From positions 1 through 7,963 of the forward strand of contig JABMPV010000404.1 of the NCBI GenBank assembly GCA_013202595.1: 7,963 nucleotides of DNA, written 5' to 3'. Source of the DNA: a bacterium (GTDB lineage Bacteria; Actinomycetota; Acidimicrobiia; Spongiisociales; UBA11373). Of this stretch, positions 1-7,429 are shown piece after piece. The position numbers and the translations under genes are program-made. Each line of letters begins with the position of its first letter. The first letter of the stretch is position 1. The notes beneath the pieces were generated by a model. The model was given only the letters and a program-made list of their open reading frames with translations. It did no database searches and was not told where the DNA came from.

Positions 1-1100
1 CCACCGGGCTCATCGCCCTGGTCCAGGACGACATCAAGAAGGTGCTGGCCTACTCGACGCTCAGCCAACTGGGCTACATGATGGCTGCGATGGGCGCCGG
101 TGCCTACACCGCCGGGCTCTTCCACCTCTTCACCCACGCATTCTTCAAGGGCCTGCTCTTCCTGGCGGCAGGCTCGGTCATCCACGGCGTCCACTCCAAC
201 AACATGAGTGACATGGGCGGCCTCAAGAAGTACATGCCCAAGACGTACTGGACGTTCCTGATCGGCTCGCTGGCTCTCGCCGGGATTTTCCCGTTGTCGG
301 GCTTCTGGTCGAAGGACGAGATCCTCACAGCGATCCAGTACGACGCAGGGCACGGTGGAGGGACCACGGCGACCGTCGTGCTGGTCCTCGCCATCCTCGG
401 AGCGTTCGTGACCGCCTTCTACATGGCGCGCACCGTCTGGCTCACCTTCCACGGCGAGTACAAGGGATCGGGGCATCCCCATGAGTCGCCCAACATCATG
501 ACCTACCCCCTGATCGGTCTTGCCGGCCTCTCGGTGGTCGCAGGTTTGGTGAACATCCCCGGGGTCTACACGGCGTTCACGAACTGGGTGGGAGGGCGGC
601 TGCATCTTCCGCTCGACCACCACGCCGAATCGATCAACTACACCCTCGCCGGCCTGGGCCTGCTGATGGCTCTCGGCGGCATCGCGGCGGGCACCGCCCT
701 GTTCCGCAAGGACGCAGCCACCCAGCGCGAGCGCGATCGGTTCAGGATCCCGGTGCTGTACCCGCTGCTCGAGCACAAGTACTACGTGGATGACTTCTAC
801 ATGTATGGCATCGTGAACCCGGTCAAGGGGCCGATCGCTCGTGTCATCGACTGGACCAACACCTATGTGTTCGATGCCGTGATCAACGGGGTCGGAGCCA
901 TGGCACTCTGGGCATCGAAGTATGTGTACGGCGGCATGGACCAGCGAGGTATCGACCTCGCCATCAATGCAACGGCCGCAGCGGCGGGCGAAGCCGGCAC
1001 GGCACTGAGTCACACGCAGACAGGCAAGGTCCAGCAATACGCAGCGGCACTGTTCGTGGGAGCAGTGCTGCTGGTCATCGGGATCCTGATTTTCGGCTAG
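1..1100 (+). CDS. nuoL: NADH-quinone oxidoreductase subunit L, 3' part (5' end outside window)
   Basis: NuoL is the distal antiporter-like subunit of complex I. It pumps protons across the cytoplasmic membrane and carries the long lateral helix that braces the membrane arm. The reading frame is open from base 3 and gives 365 residues, roughly the last 60% of a usual 610-650-residue protein. Near the visible start are the family signatures QDDIKKVLAYST and HLFTHAFFKGLLFLAAG; visible residues His41, His45 and Lys49 match the H-x3-H-x3-K proton-path residues of this helix. 'SGFWSKDEIL' follows at about residues 99-108. The C-terminal part has 'HKYYVDDFY' and ends with 'QTGKVQQYAAALFVGAVLLV', typical of the lateral helix and last membrane segment. 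It ends in TAG, 16 bases before nuoM, and is clearly in the same operon. Nothing looks abnormal in the visible part. Confidence 0.97.
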   Translation, partial: TGLIALVQDDIKKVLAYSTLSQLGYMMAAMGAGAYTAGLFHLFTHAFFKGLLFLAAGSVIHGVHSNNMSDMGGLKKYMPKTYWTFLIGSLALAGIFPLSGFWSKDEILTAIQYDAGHGGGTTATVVLVLAILGAFVTAFYMARTVWLTFHGEYKGSGHPHESPNIMTYPLIGLAGLSVVAGLVNIPGVYTAFTNWVGGRLHLPLDHHAESINYTLAGLGLLMALGGIAAGTALFRKDAATQRERDRFRIPVLYPLLEHKYYVDDFYMYGIVNPVKGPIARVIDWTNTYVFDAVINGVGAMALWASKYVYGGMDQRGIDLAINATAAAAGEAGTALSHTQTGKVQQYAAALFVGAVLLVIGILIFG

Positions 1101-1107
1101 GAGGAGG
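1101..1107 (+). promoter_or_regulatory. Ribosome binding site of nuoM
   Basis: GAGGAGG lies directly after the nuoL stop codon and 9 bases before the ATG at 1117. It is a strong Shine-Dalgarno match and supports that start. Confidence 0.8.
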
Positions 1108-1116
1108 ACGAGAAGG

Positions 1117-2699
1117 ATGAGTTGGTTCGAAAGCGGGTGGGCGCTGAGCCTCACCGTGTTCCTACCCCTGGTGGGGGCAGGGATCGTGCTGCTCATACCC
1201 CGCGCCCGGGAAACCCTTATCAAGACCACCGCTCTGGTGTTCGCCCTCGCCTCCCTCGGCACATCGGTTGGAGCCATCATCGCGTTCAATTTCGACGCGG
1301 CTGAGAAGTTCCAGCTCGGCACCGATCTGTCCTGGATTCCGGCGGTGGGCTCCCGTTTCCACATCGGGATCGACGGGATCAGCCTTCCCATGCTGGTGCT
1401 GTCGACGTTCATCACCGTGCTGGCAATCGTCTACTCGTTCAACCACTGGCCGGAACCGCGCAACCCCAAGGCGTTCCTGATGCTGATCCTGTTGCTGGCC
1501 ACCGGCATGGCAGGAACCTTCGTGTCACTCGACCTGGTCCTGTTCTTCATCTTCTTCGAGTTGGTCCTGCTGCCGATGTACTTCATGATCGGCATCTGGG
1601 GCGATCGGGCGACCATCAGGCTGCCCGGGTTCAAGAAGCCAGTCGAGACGCGTCTCTACGCGTCGATCAAGTTCTTCCTGTTCACGCTGTTCGGCTCTGC
1701 ATTCATGCTGCTGGTTTCCTGGCGCTGTACTTCAAGTCGGGTGAGAGCCTCGGAGCCAACACCTTCGACATGGTCGCACTCGCCGATGCCGGCCAATCAG
1801 GGGCATTCACCGGTGCCTACGGCGGATGGGTGTTCGCCGCCCTGTTCCTCGGCTTTGCCGTGAAGGTGCCGATGTGGCCGCTACACACCTGGCTGCCCGA
1901 CGCCCATACCGCAGCTCCGACAGTGGGCTCGGTGCTCCTGGCTGCGATCCTCCTGAAGCTCGGTTCGTACGGCTTCATCAGGATCAGCCTGCCGATCCTT
2001 CCGGAGCAAGCGCAGCAGTGGGCTCCCTACATAGCGATCCTGGCTGTGATCGCCATCATCTATGGCTCGCTCGCTTGTCTCGCTCAGACCGACATGAAGC
2101 GGCTGATCGCCTTCTCGTCTGTCGGACACATGGGCTTCGTGATGCTGGGCATCTCGACACTCACCGACATCGGTATCAACGCCGCCGTGATCGGGATGGT
2201 CGCCCACGGTGTCATCACCGGGCTGCTGTTCTTCGTGGCAGGGTCGATGTCCCATCGATATCACACGAGAGAGATGGCTCGCCTCGGAGGCAACCAGAAG
2301 CTCATGCCCGTGCTGGGTGGAATCCTCGCATTCACCGCGATGGCGTCGCTCGGTCTGCCGGGGCTGGCAGGGTTCTGGGGAGAGTTCATGGCGCTCCTCG
2401 GCGCGTTCCAGCCGCTCGACGGCCTGAGCCTCGGGGTGTTCCGGTCTGCGATGGTGATCGGCGCCGTCGGAACGGTCCTCACCGCCGGGTACCTGCTGTG
2501 GATGCTGCAGCGAGTCAACCTGGGTGAAGTGCCCGAAGAGTGGAAGGACAAGGAACTCCACGACGCAGACCGATACGAACTGGCTGCGTGGGTGCCGCTC
2601 GTGCTCGCAATCCTGGCGATCGGCGTGTTCCCGAAGATCGTCTTCGGCGCCACGACCGATGCCGTGGTCCACCTCGTCAAGAGTGCGTTCGGAGGCTGA
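1117..2699 (+). CDS. nuoM: NADH-quinone oxidoreductase subunit M, interrupted by a frameshift near 1713
   Basis: NuoM is an antiporter-like proton-pumping subunit of the complex I membrane arm. The first 199 codons read in one frame and carry 'FFIFFELVLLPMYF' (conserved Glu148 of the proton path) and 'SIKFFLFTLFGSAFMLL'. After 1713 homology continues one frame back: 'GFLALYFKSG', then 'VKVPMWPLHTWLPDAH' with its conserved Lys, 'LLKLGSYGF', 'DMKRLIAFSSVGHMGF' and 'GLPGLAGFWGEF'. Read unshifted, the first frame runs on to 1863 with a nonsense Arg/Ser/Pro-rich tail; the first ATG of the second frame is 1770. Restoring one base (for example CTG CTG GGT TTC) gives 527 residues, the normal family length. 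The start ATG 1117 has a strong ribosome site. The stop TGA overlaps the nuoN ATG by one base. Because both halves are well conserved, I infer a sequence error or a very recent mutation rather than an old pseudogene. Confidence 0.95.
1708..1718 (+). other. Frameshift site within nuoM (apparent one-base deletion)
   Basis: The frame that encodes NuoM up to Leu199 (codon ending at 1713) must move back one base for homology to resume at GGT 1713-1715. Local sequence is CTGCTGGTTTCCTGG. A lost G, CTG CTG (G)GT TTC CTG, restores a smooth Met-Leu-Leu-Gly-Phe-Leu-Ala helix. There is no long homopolymer and no canonical X-XXY-YYZ slippery heptamer. Confidence 0.85.
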
Positions 2700-4210
2700 T
2701 GTTCGACTACCACGCCATCGCGCCCGAGCTGATCATCGGAGTCACGCTGCTCCTGGTGATCGGCGTCGACCTGCTGGCACCTCCGGGACGCAAGTACCTG
2801 GCAGGCGTCGTCGGGCTCGTCGGGTTGGTGGCTGCCGCCTTCCCGCTGCTGACCATGGCGGCGTGCTCCGATCTGGCGGGGTGCACCGACACCGGCGTCC
2901 GCGCGATGTTCGATGGCTCGTACGTGGTGGACGACTTCGCCCTCGTCCTCAAGGGACTGTTCCTCCTGACGGGAGTGATCAGCCTCCTGCTGTCGGTCGG
3001 GTACATCGAGAAGGACCGCTATTACGAGGGGGAGTTCTACTTCCTGCTGGTGGCATCGGTGGCCGGTGCGGTGATCATGGCCTCTGCGCGGGATCTGATC
3101 ACGCTGTTCATCGGCCTCGAACTGGTCTCCGGCCCTGCGTTCCTGCTGGCGGGGTGGCGCAAGGGTGATGTCCGATCCAATGAGGCGGCTCTGAAGTTCT
3201 TTCTCATGGGCGTGCTGTCTGCGGCGATCCTGCTGTTCGGGATGTCGCTGGTGTACGGCCTCACGGGCGAGATCACCTTCTCGGGCATCAGGGCCGGTTC
3301 GGCGGTCGTCGCAGACGAACCGGCCTTCATTCTCGGGGTGGTGTTCATCCTCGTCGGCTTCGCCTTCAAGATCTCCGCCGTCCCGTTCCACTTCTGGGCG
3401 CCCGACACCTATCAGGGTGCGCCCACCCCGGTCGCCGCTTATCTGTCGGTCGGGTCCAAGGTGGCAGGGTTCGTCGGCCTGATCTCGATCTCGTACCTCG
3501 CCTTCGGTGGAGTCGCCGAGATCTGGGGCCCGATCCTCTGGCTGCTGGCCGCCGTGACGATGACGCTCGGCAATCTCGTGGCGCTCAAACAGACCAACGT
3601 CATCCGCATGCTCGGCTACTCGTCCGTTGCCCACGCCGGATTCGTCCTGGTGCCCTTCGCCATGGCCGCCACGTTCGACTCAGCCGGTATGGAGGAGGCG
3701 ATCTTCGCCTCGATCACCTACTTGCTCATCTACGCGTTCATGAACCTCGGGGCCTTCGGAGCGGTCATGGCTGCTGTTTCGAAGTCCGGCAGCGGCGAAC
3801 TGCCCGACTGGGGCGGTCTGGGCCGCTACGCCCCTGGTGTCGCCGGGTTCCTCGGCCTGTTCTTCTTCTCGCTGGCAGGCATCCCGCCGCTCGCGGGTTG
3901 GTTTGCCAAGTTCGTGATGTTCAAAGCAGTCCTGCAGGCTTCGGGCAGCGTCTGGGGCGTCACCCTGGCGGTGATCGCTGCGGTCAACGCCGTGATCGCC
4001 CTCTTCTACTACGCGAGGGTCGTCAAGACCGTGTTCATGGACGACGTGCCCGAGACTGCCCCGGTCGATGAGGCTGCACGAACCCCGCTGTCTCCGTCAC
4101 TGGCTCTGGCCCTGGGATTGACCGCTTTCATGGTGGTCGTCACGGGGTTCTTCCCGCAGCTGCTCGCCTTCTTCGGCGATGCCGCCCGTGCTCTGACGCT
4201 CGGGCCATAG
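2699..4210 (+). CDS. nuoN: NADH-quinone oxidoreductase subunit N
   Basis: NuoN is the third antiporter-like proton-pumping subunit of complex I, in the cytoplasmic membrane. The 503-residue length is normal (about 480-510). Family landmarks in order: 'GLELVSGPAF' with conserved Glu141, 'EAALKFFLMG' with Lys166, 'AFKISAVPFHFWAPDTYQG' (221-239) with Lys224, 'APTPVAAYLSVGSK' (241-254), 'LKQTNVIRMLGYSSVAHAGF' (296-315) and 'GIPPLAGWFAKF' (394-405) with Lys404. About 14 hydrophobic segments can be read. I chose ATG 2699 because it overlaps the nuoM stop by one base, follows GGAGG (2691-2695) and yields 'MFDYHAIAPELIIGV', a normal NuoN opening; the open frame extends upstream inside nuoM but only as Arg-rich nonsense. 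The short 3-base ribosome-site spacing suggests translation coupled to nuoM. Two cysteines (56 and 62) sit in the loop after the second membrane segment. It is the last gene of the operon. Confidence 0.97.
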   Translation: MFDYHAIAPELIIGVTLLLVIGVDLLAPPGRKYLAGVVGLVGLVAAAFPLLTMAACSDLAGCTDTGVRAMFDGSYVVDDFALVLKGLFLLTGVISLLLSVGYIEKDRYYEGEFYFLLVASVAGAVIMASARDLITLFIGLELVSGPAFLLAGWRKGDVRSNEAALKFFLMGVLSAAILLFGMSLVYGLTGEITFSGIRAGSAVVADEPAFILGVVFILVGFAFKISAVPFHFWAPDTYQGAPTPVAAYLSVGSKVAGFVGLISISYLAFGGVAEIWGPILWLLAAVTMTLGNLVALKQTNVIRMLGYSSVAHAGFVLVPFAMAATFDSAGMEEAIFASITYLLIYAFMNLGAFGAVMAAVSKSGSGELPDWGGLGRYAPGVAGFLGLFFFSLAGIPPLAGWFAKFVMFKAVLQASGSVWGVTLAVIAAVNAVIALFYYARVVKTVFMDDVPETAPVDEAARTPLSPSLALALGLTAFMVVVTGFFPQLLAFFGDAARALTLGP

Positions 4211-4241
4211 AGCGACTGCCTGCGAGGGCGTCTCGTTCGAC

Positions 4242-4263
4242 TGACCGGGCCAGGTCCCGGTCA
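4242..4263. terminator. Candidate bidirectional hairpin between nuoN and the convergent lipoprotein gene
   Basis: An 8-bp perfect stem (TGACCGGG at 4242-4249, CCCGGTCA at 4256-4263) encloses a 6-base loop. It lies 31 bases after the nuoN stop and its right arm includes the stop codon of the minus-strand gene. There is no U tract on either side, so termination is inferred from position and symmetry. Confidence 0.55.
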
Positions 4264-5454
4264 CACCGCTCCGTTGATCGTCCACAGCACCATGACGACC
4301 GCTTCGCCTTCGGTGCGGACCGCCGCAAGCCTTCCAGCTCCATCTGCTCCGGTGGCAGACGTCCACAGCGCAGCGCCGGCGAGGTCGAATGTCGCGGTCG
4401 AACCGCCTCGATTGACGACGATCACGCCGCCCTCGAGATCGGCCGAGACGCAGCATGCAGGGTGCTGTGGCCTGGCGGAACGGGAGCCGTCTGCGGGGTC
4501 GAACGCCAGGTGCCTCCCGGAAGTGTCGAGGAGATGGAAGGCGCCGTCTCCGGCAATCGGCCCTACCTTGCCCTGGCTCTCCAGTTCGCTCGCCCACAGC
4601 ACTGAACCGCCGATTGCATCCAATCCGACCACGGTGTCGGCGGACGCCACCGCCACGACACCCTCGACGACCGCAGGCGGCCCGAGCAGCGGCTTCTGGA
4701 GCGGCGTCGACCACTCGAGCGACCCGTCTGAGGAACTGCGACTCTCGACCCGGTCGCCGATGGCGATGAAGACTCGATCACCGACTGCGATCACTCCGTG
4801 CAGTGTCTCTGCGCTGCCCGGCGTTCGGAAGATCTCGGTTCCGACGGCGGGATCGATGCCGACGACCCGGTTCGAGCCGGCGATCGGGACCAGGATCGCG
4901 CCTGTGCCCGCCGTGACGCCGTCGGGGAGGAGTCTCGCCTGAGCCGCTTTGGGGATGTCGAACTGCCACAGGACCGACCCATCGTCTCTGGAGACAGCCG
5001 TGATCGAGATCTCATCGACCGCGTAGAGCGTGCCGGCGTCGAACGCGAACCCCACGGCACCGAGACCCTGCTCCCTGGACCAGTTCACAGAGCAGTCCGC
5101 CGGATCCATGGACAGTAGAGGGCCCGCCTTGATCGACACGTACAGGGCCCCATCCATCAGAGCCCATTCGCGAACGAAGCTCGAACCGAGGTGGGCCGTC
5201 CATCGGGTCGCGCCAGAGGAGGGGTCGATCGACACCAGGCGAACGTCGACGAAGGGGCCTGGATGGGAGGCGTCGACCCCCGGGATCGAGCACTCACCGG
5301 CCCGTTGCTCCGCGGAGACGGGAGCCACGGTGGTCCCCGGCGCCGCTGCGGCATCGCTCGTTGAGCCCCGGGCTCCTGAGCAGGAGGCCACGACGAGCGC
5401 GAGGGCGGAGACCGCCGCTGCTGCTCCTAGCCTGGGGGTCCATGGTGATGGCAC
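4261..5454 (-). CDS. Lipoprotein with PQQ-like beta-propeller repeats, function unknown
   Basis: This 397-residue protein begins with a short hydrophobic signal and a lipobox, Val-Ala-Ser-Cys, with Cys25 as the predicted lipidated residue, so it should be anchored on the outer face of the membrane. A Ser/Thr/Ala-rich linker (about 26-50) follows. The rest has eight degenerate repeats of the PQQ-like type, each with Asp-x-x-x-Gly-x-x-x-Trp or similar, near residues 76, 116, 154, 200, 239, 279, 319 and 357 (for example 'RDDGSVLW', 'SSDGSLEW', 'DAIGGSVLW'). This fits a beta-propeller of seven to eight blades. Such domains can bind PQQ or serve as protein-binding scaffolds as in BamB; nothing here shows enzyme activity. 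Additional cysteines at 55, 121, 334 and 335 could form disulfides outside the cell. The start is a GTG, the first possible start after an in-frame TGA, with no clear ribosome site. It is convergent with nuoN and divergent from the methyltransferase gene, overlapping its 5' end. Confidence 0.85.
   Translation of the reverse strand: MPSPWTPRLGAAAAVSALALVVASCSGARGSTSDAAAAPGTTVAPVSAEQRAGECSIPGVDASHPGPFVDVRLVSIDPSSGATRWTAHLGSSFVREWALMDGALYVSIKAGPLLSMDPADCSVNWSREQGLGAVGFAFDAGTLYAVDEISITAVSRDDGSVLWQFDIPKAAQARLLPDGVTAGTGAILVPIAGSNRVVGIDPAVGTEIFRTPGSAETLHGVIAVGDRVFIAIGDRVESRSSSDGSLEWSTPLQKPLLGPPAVVEGVVAVASADTVVGLDAIGGSVLWASELESQGKVGPIAGDGAFHLLDTSGRHLAFDPADGSRSARPQHPACCVSADLEGGVIVVNRGGSTATFDLAGAALWTSATGADGAGRLAAVRTEGEAVVMVLWTINGAV
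5434..5438 (+). promoter_or_regulatory. Possible ribosome binding site of the methyltransferase gene
   Basis: GGGGG lies 9 bases before ATG 5448 and 3 bases before ATG 5442. It is a weak Shine-Dalgarno match but the only one nearby, and it favours 5448 over ATG 5460, which has none. Confidence 0.4.
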
Positions 5455-6518
5455 GTCTCATGCAACGTCTCGGGGAGGGGGGTCGCATTCCCTTCGACGA
5501 GTTCATGAGCATTGCGCTGTACGACCCAGACGGCGGCTACTTCGCCACCGGCCCACTTCGATCGGAAGCGGATGGGGACTTCCTGACCAGCCCCGAAGTC
5601 AGCCCCCTGTTCGGGGAGACGATGGCCAGGTTCGTCGCATCGGAAGCCGGCCGGTGTTGCGCGAAGACGCCGATCACCGTGGTCGAAGCCGGAGCCGGCT
5701 CGGGTTCTTTGCTCGACCCGCTGCTGGTGGCGCTCACTGCCATGGACTTGCCGCCGTCACCGATCGAGCCGTGGGCGATCGAGGTCTCCGATGCCGCCAG
5801 GCGGCGACTCGAAGCCAGGATCCCCGACGTGCGGGTGGTCGCATCTCTCGAGGTCGTGCCCGCGCGGCGGTGTGGTGTCGTGCTTGCCAACGAACTGCTC
5901 GACAACCTGCCCGCCGCAATCGCCGTGCGGCGGGGTGCGGGATGGGCAGAGCGCATGGTGGAGACGGACGGAGAATCCCTCCTATGGGCCGAAGGCCCGG
6001 CGCGGCCGGCCGTTGCAGCATGGGCCGAGCGTTTCTGCGGCCCTGTGGTCGAGGGCTCCATCGTCGAAGTGCAGATCGAGATGGGGGAGTGGATCGCCGC
6101 TGCTCTGAGCCGATTGCAGTGCGGTTCGCTGCTCGTCGTGGATTACGGCGACACCGCGGCCGGCCTGGCTTCGCGCAGGGAAGAGGGCACCGTGCGGACC
6201 TACAGCGCTCATCACCTGGGCCCGGATCCGCTGCTCCTGCCGGGCACCACCGACATCACGATGGACGTCAACATCGACGCGGTGGTGGAAGCCATGGAGG
6301 AGGCGGGCGCCGGGGTCACGGTGTTCACCCAGGCCGAGTTCCTCACGCAATGGGGCCTGCAGGATCGTATCGCCGAACTGCGGGCGCTCGAACTGGAGCA
6401 TGCCCGGTCCGGCGCCACCATGCCCAGGCTGCAGGCCCACAGTGCCATCACGGGCGCCCGGGCGCTGCTGCATCCCAGGGGACTCGGTGATTTCCGGGTG
6501 GTCGTCGGCCGGGTGTAG
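5448..6518 (+). CDS. SAM-dependent methyltransferase, MidA/NDUFAF7 family (COG1565)
   Basis: The 356-residue protein matches the Methyltransf_28 family, whose human member NDUFAF7 methylates an arginine of the complex I subunit NDUFS2 during assembly. Visible landmarks: 'IPFDEFMSIALYDPDGGYFATG' split over residues 14-35, the hallmark 'GDFLTSPEVSPLFGE' (43-57), the SAM-binding glycine loop 'VVEAGAGSGSL' (78-88), 'LANELLDNLP' (146-155), 'VDYGD' (231-235), 'TDITMDVN' (268-275) and the C-terminal 'GLGDFRVVVGRV' (345-356). Length is normal for the family. Start choice is uncertain among ATGs at 5442, 5448 and 5460; the open frame also extends to 5361 with Arg/Leu-rich residues that do not fit the family. 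With 5448 the gene overlaps the divergent lipoprotein start by 7 bases. The bacterial substrate is not known from sequence; the closeness to nuo genes makes NuoD (the NDUFS2 homologue) a reasonable guess. Confidence 0.92.
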   Translation: MARLMQRLGEGGRIPFDEFMSIALYDPDGGYFATGPLRSEADGDFLTSPEVSPLFGETMARFVASEAGRCCAKTPITVVEAGAGSGSLLDPLLVALTAMDLPPSPIEPWAIEVSDAARRRLEARIPDVRVVASLEVVPARRCGVVLANELLDNLPAAIAVRRGAGWAERMVETDGESLLWAEGPARPAVAAWAERFCGPVVEGSIVEVQIEMGEWIAAALSRLQCGSLLVVDYGDTAAGLASRREEGTVRTYSAHHLGPDPLLLPGTTDITMDVNIDAVVEAMEEAGAGVTVFTQAEFLTQWGLQDRIAELRALELEHARSGATMPRLQAHSAITGARALLHPRGLGDFRVVVGRV

Positions 6519-6524
6519 ACGCGA

Positions 6525-6550
6525 CGAAGGGCCCCCGCAGGGGCCCTTCG
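6525..6550. terminator. Strong hairpin terminator between the methyltransferase and convergent protease genes
   Basis: An 11-bp perfect stem (CGAAGGGCCCC at 6525-6535, GGGGCCCTTCG at 6540-6550) closes a 4-base CGCA loop. It starts 7 bases after the methyltransferase stop and lies 24 bases beyond the protease stop, so it can serve both convergent genes. Only a weak T-containing stretch (AAAGTTGTGT) follows on the plus strand. Confidence 0.85.
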
Positions 6551-6574
6551 AAAGTTGTGTCTGATGGAACCGTT

Positions 6575-7381
6575 CTACGGCACGAACGAGTGGAGGAAAT
6601 CCAAGTCGTCCTGCTGGTCGATGCGATACCCGCCTCCGATGCCGGCGCAGTTGCCGTTCAGGCCGAACGATGTGACCGCGCCGATCGTGTGACCATCCTC
6701 CCCGATCAACTGCGGACCGCCCGAATCACCGAAGCATGTGCCGCCGTGCTTGGCGTCACCGCTCACTGCGATCGACTGGCCCGGGTTGATCGAGCCGATC
6801 CCGGCCACGCCGTCGGTATTCACGACCATCAGGTCGGCCTGAAGTCGCACTCTGTCCCCCTGGACGAACACCGGGTTGATCTTCTGGAGACCGTACCCGA
6901 CCGCGGTGATCGTGTTGTTCTTGCGACCCTTGCCCAGCTCGTCGATCGCCCCGAGGTCGGGCAGGCTGGCATACGAATCGAGGATGACCGGATCATCGAG
7001 GACCACGACTCCGACGTCGTAGAGGAAGAACGCCGCATCCACGTAGTCGGGGTGGGTGAACGGTGTGCCGTCCACTGTGCCCGTGAAGGGATAGCCGGCA
7101 GGGGTCCCGAAGTTCGGCGTCGCATCGACATCCTCTTCGAACCAGATCGTTGCACCGCTCGCTCCATAGGTGCAGTGCCCGGCCGTCACGTACACGGTGG
7201 GCGATATGAGCGCCCCGCTGCATCGCCACATGGGGTTGCCTCCGGCGTCATCGGCCACCATCAGGCCGACGTACGGGTGGTCGCTGCCATCGGGTGTCCC
7301 CCCTCGGGTGATGGCCAGCGCCGGTAGGGCGAGCGCCATCACCAGGGCGACGACGAGCAGAATCAAGAGTCTCTTATGCAT
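6575..7381 (-). CDS. Secreted trypsin-fold serine protease (S1 family)
   Basis: The 268-residue protein opens with a signal peptide (MHKRLLILLVVALVMALALP, residues 1-20) with probable cleavage after Ala-Leu-Ala at 23, giving an extracellular enzyme starting at Ile24. The catalytic triad is visible: His69 in TAGHC, Asp122 in 'YDVGVVVLDDP', Ser220 in 'CFGDSGGP'. Cys54-Cys70 and Cys216-Cys245 are placed like the conserved chymotrypsin disulfides around the His and Ser loops. The residue six before the serine, which sets primary specificity (Asp in trypsin), is Gly214 and the next is Thr215, so cleavage after Arg/Lys is not expected. No long propeptide is seen: signal cleavage itself would free the Ile N-terminus. 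No anchor or extra domain follows. I chose ATG 7381 over the upstream TTG at 7411 because GAGAGGA lies 4 bases before it and the signal peptide begins there. It is divergent from htpX. Confidence 0.93.
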   Translation of the reverse strand: MHKRLLILLVVALVMALALPALAITRGGTPDGSDHPYVGLMVADDAGGNPMWRCSGALISPTVYVTAGHCTYGASGATIWFEEDVDATPNFGTPAGYPFTGTVDGTPFTHPDYVDAAFFLYDVGVVVLDDPVILDSYASLPDLGAIDELGKGRKNNTITAVGYGLQKINPVFVQGDRVRLQADLMVVNTDGVAGIGSINPGQSIAVSGDAKHGGTCFGDSGGPQLIGEDGHTIGAVTSFGLNGNCAGIGGGYRIDQQDDLDFLHSFVP

Positions 7382-7401
7382 TGTGTCCTCTCGGTGTCGC
7401 G
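7381..7401. repeat. Direct-repeat motif, copy 1: TTGTGTC-N6-GTGTCGCG
   Basis: This copy matches the one at 7440-7460 in 16 of 21 positions, with all mismatches in the middle. Its two GTGTC cores (7383 and 7394) are 11 bases apart, about one helical turn. It covers the protease ribosome site and touches its ATG. Confidence 0.6.
7386..7392 (-). promoter_or_regulatory. Ribosome binding site of the protease gene
   Basis: On the minus strand GAGAGGA precedes the ATG at 7381 by 4 bases (CACA). It decides the start, and sits in the variable centre of a 21-bp repeat (7381-7401). Confidence 0.7.
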
Positions 7402-7429
7402 TCGAACGCAACGTGCACTCGACCGAGCC

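Noticed and set aside
1708..1718. Programmed -1 frameshifting in nuoM
   Set aside because: The site has no X-XXY-YYZ heptamer, I see no clear stimulating structure, and NuoM is not known to need recoding; a missing base is simpler.
2261..3634. A 457-codon open frame on the minus strand opposite nuoM/nuoN
   Set aside because: It runs antisense to strongly conserved nuo sequence, is rich in Arg, Asp, His and Gln without domains, and is typical of GC-rich shadow frames.
5361..5447. An N-terminal extension of the methyltransferase from 5361
   Set aside because: The extra residues are Arg/Leu/Pro-rich, lie antisense to the lipoprotein signal peptide, and do not fit the family's opening.
5472..5482. 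G-rich run GGGGAGGGGGG as a strong internal ribosome site or quadruplex
   Set aside because: No in-frame start codon lies at a suitable distance after it, only two G runs are present, and it encodes the Gly-Glu-Gly-Gly stretch near the methyltransferase N-terminus.
5030..6490. A 486-codon plus-strand frame crossing the lipoprotein and methyltransferase genes
   Set aside because: It is an Arg/Gly/Pro-rich shadow that spans two well-supported genes on opposite strands and has no recognisable motif.
6557..7327. A 256-codon plus-strand frame opposite the serine protease
   Set aside because: The minus strand encodes a signal peptide and an intact His/Asp/Ser triad; the plus-strand frame is its shadow.
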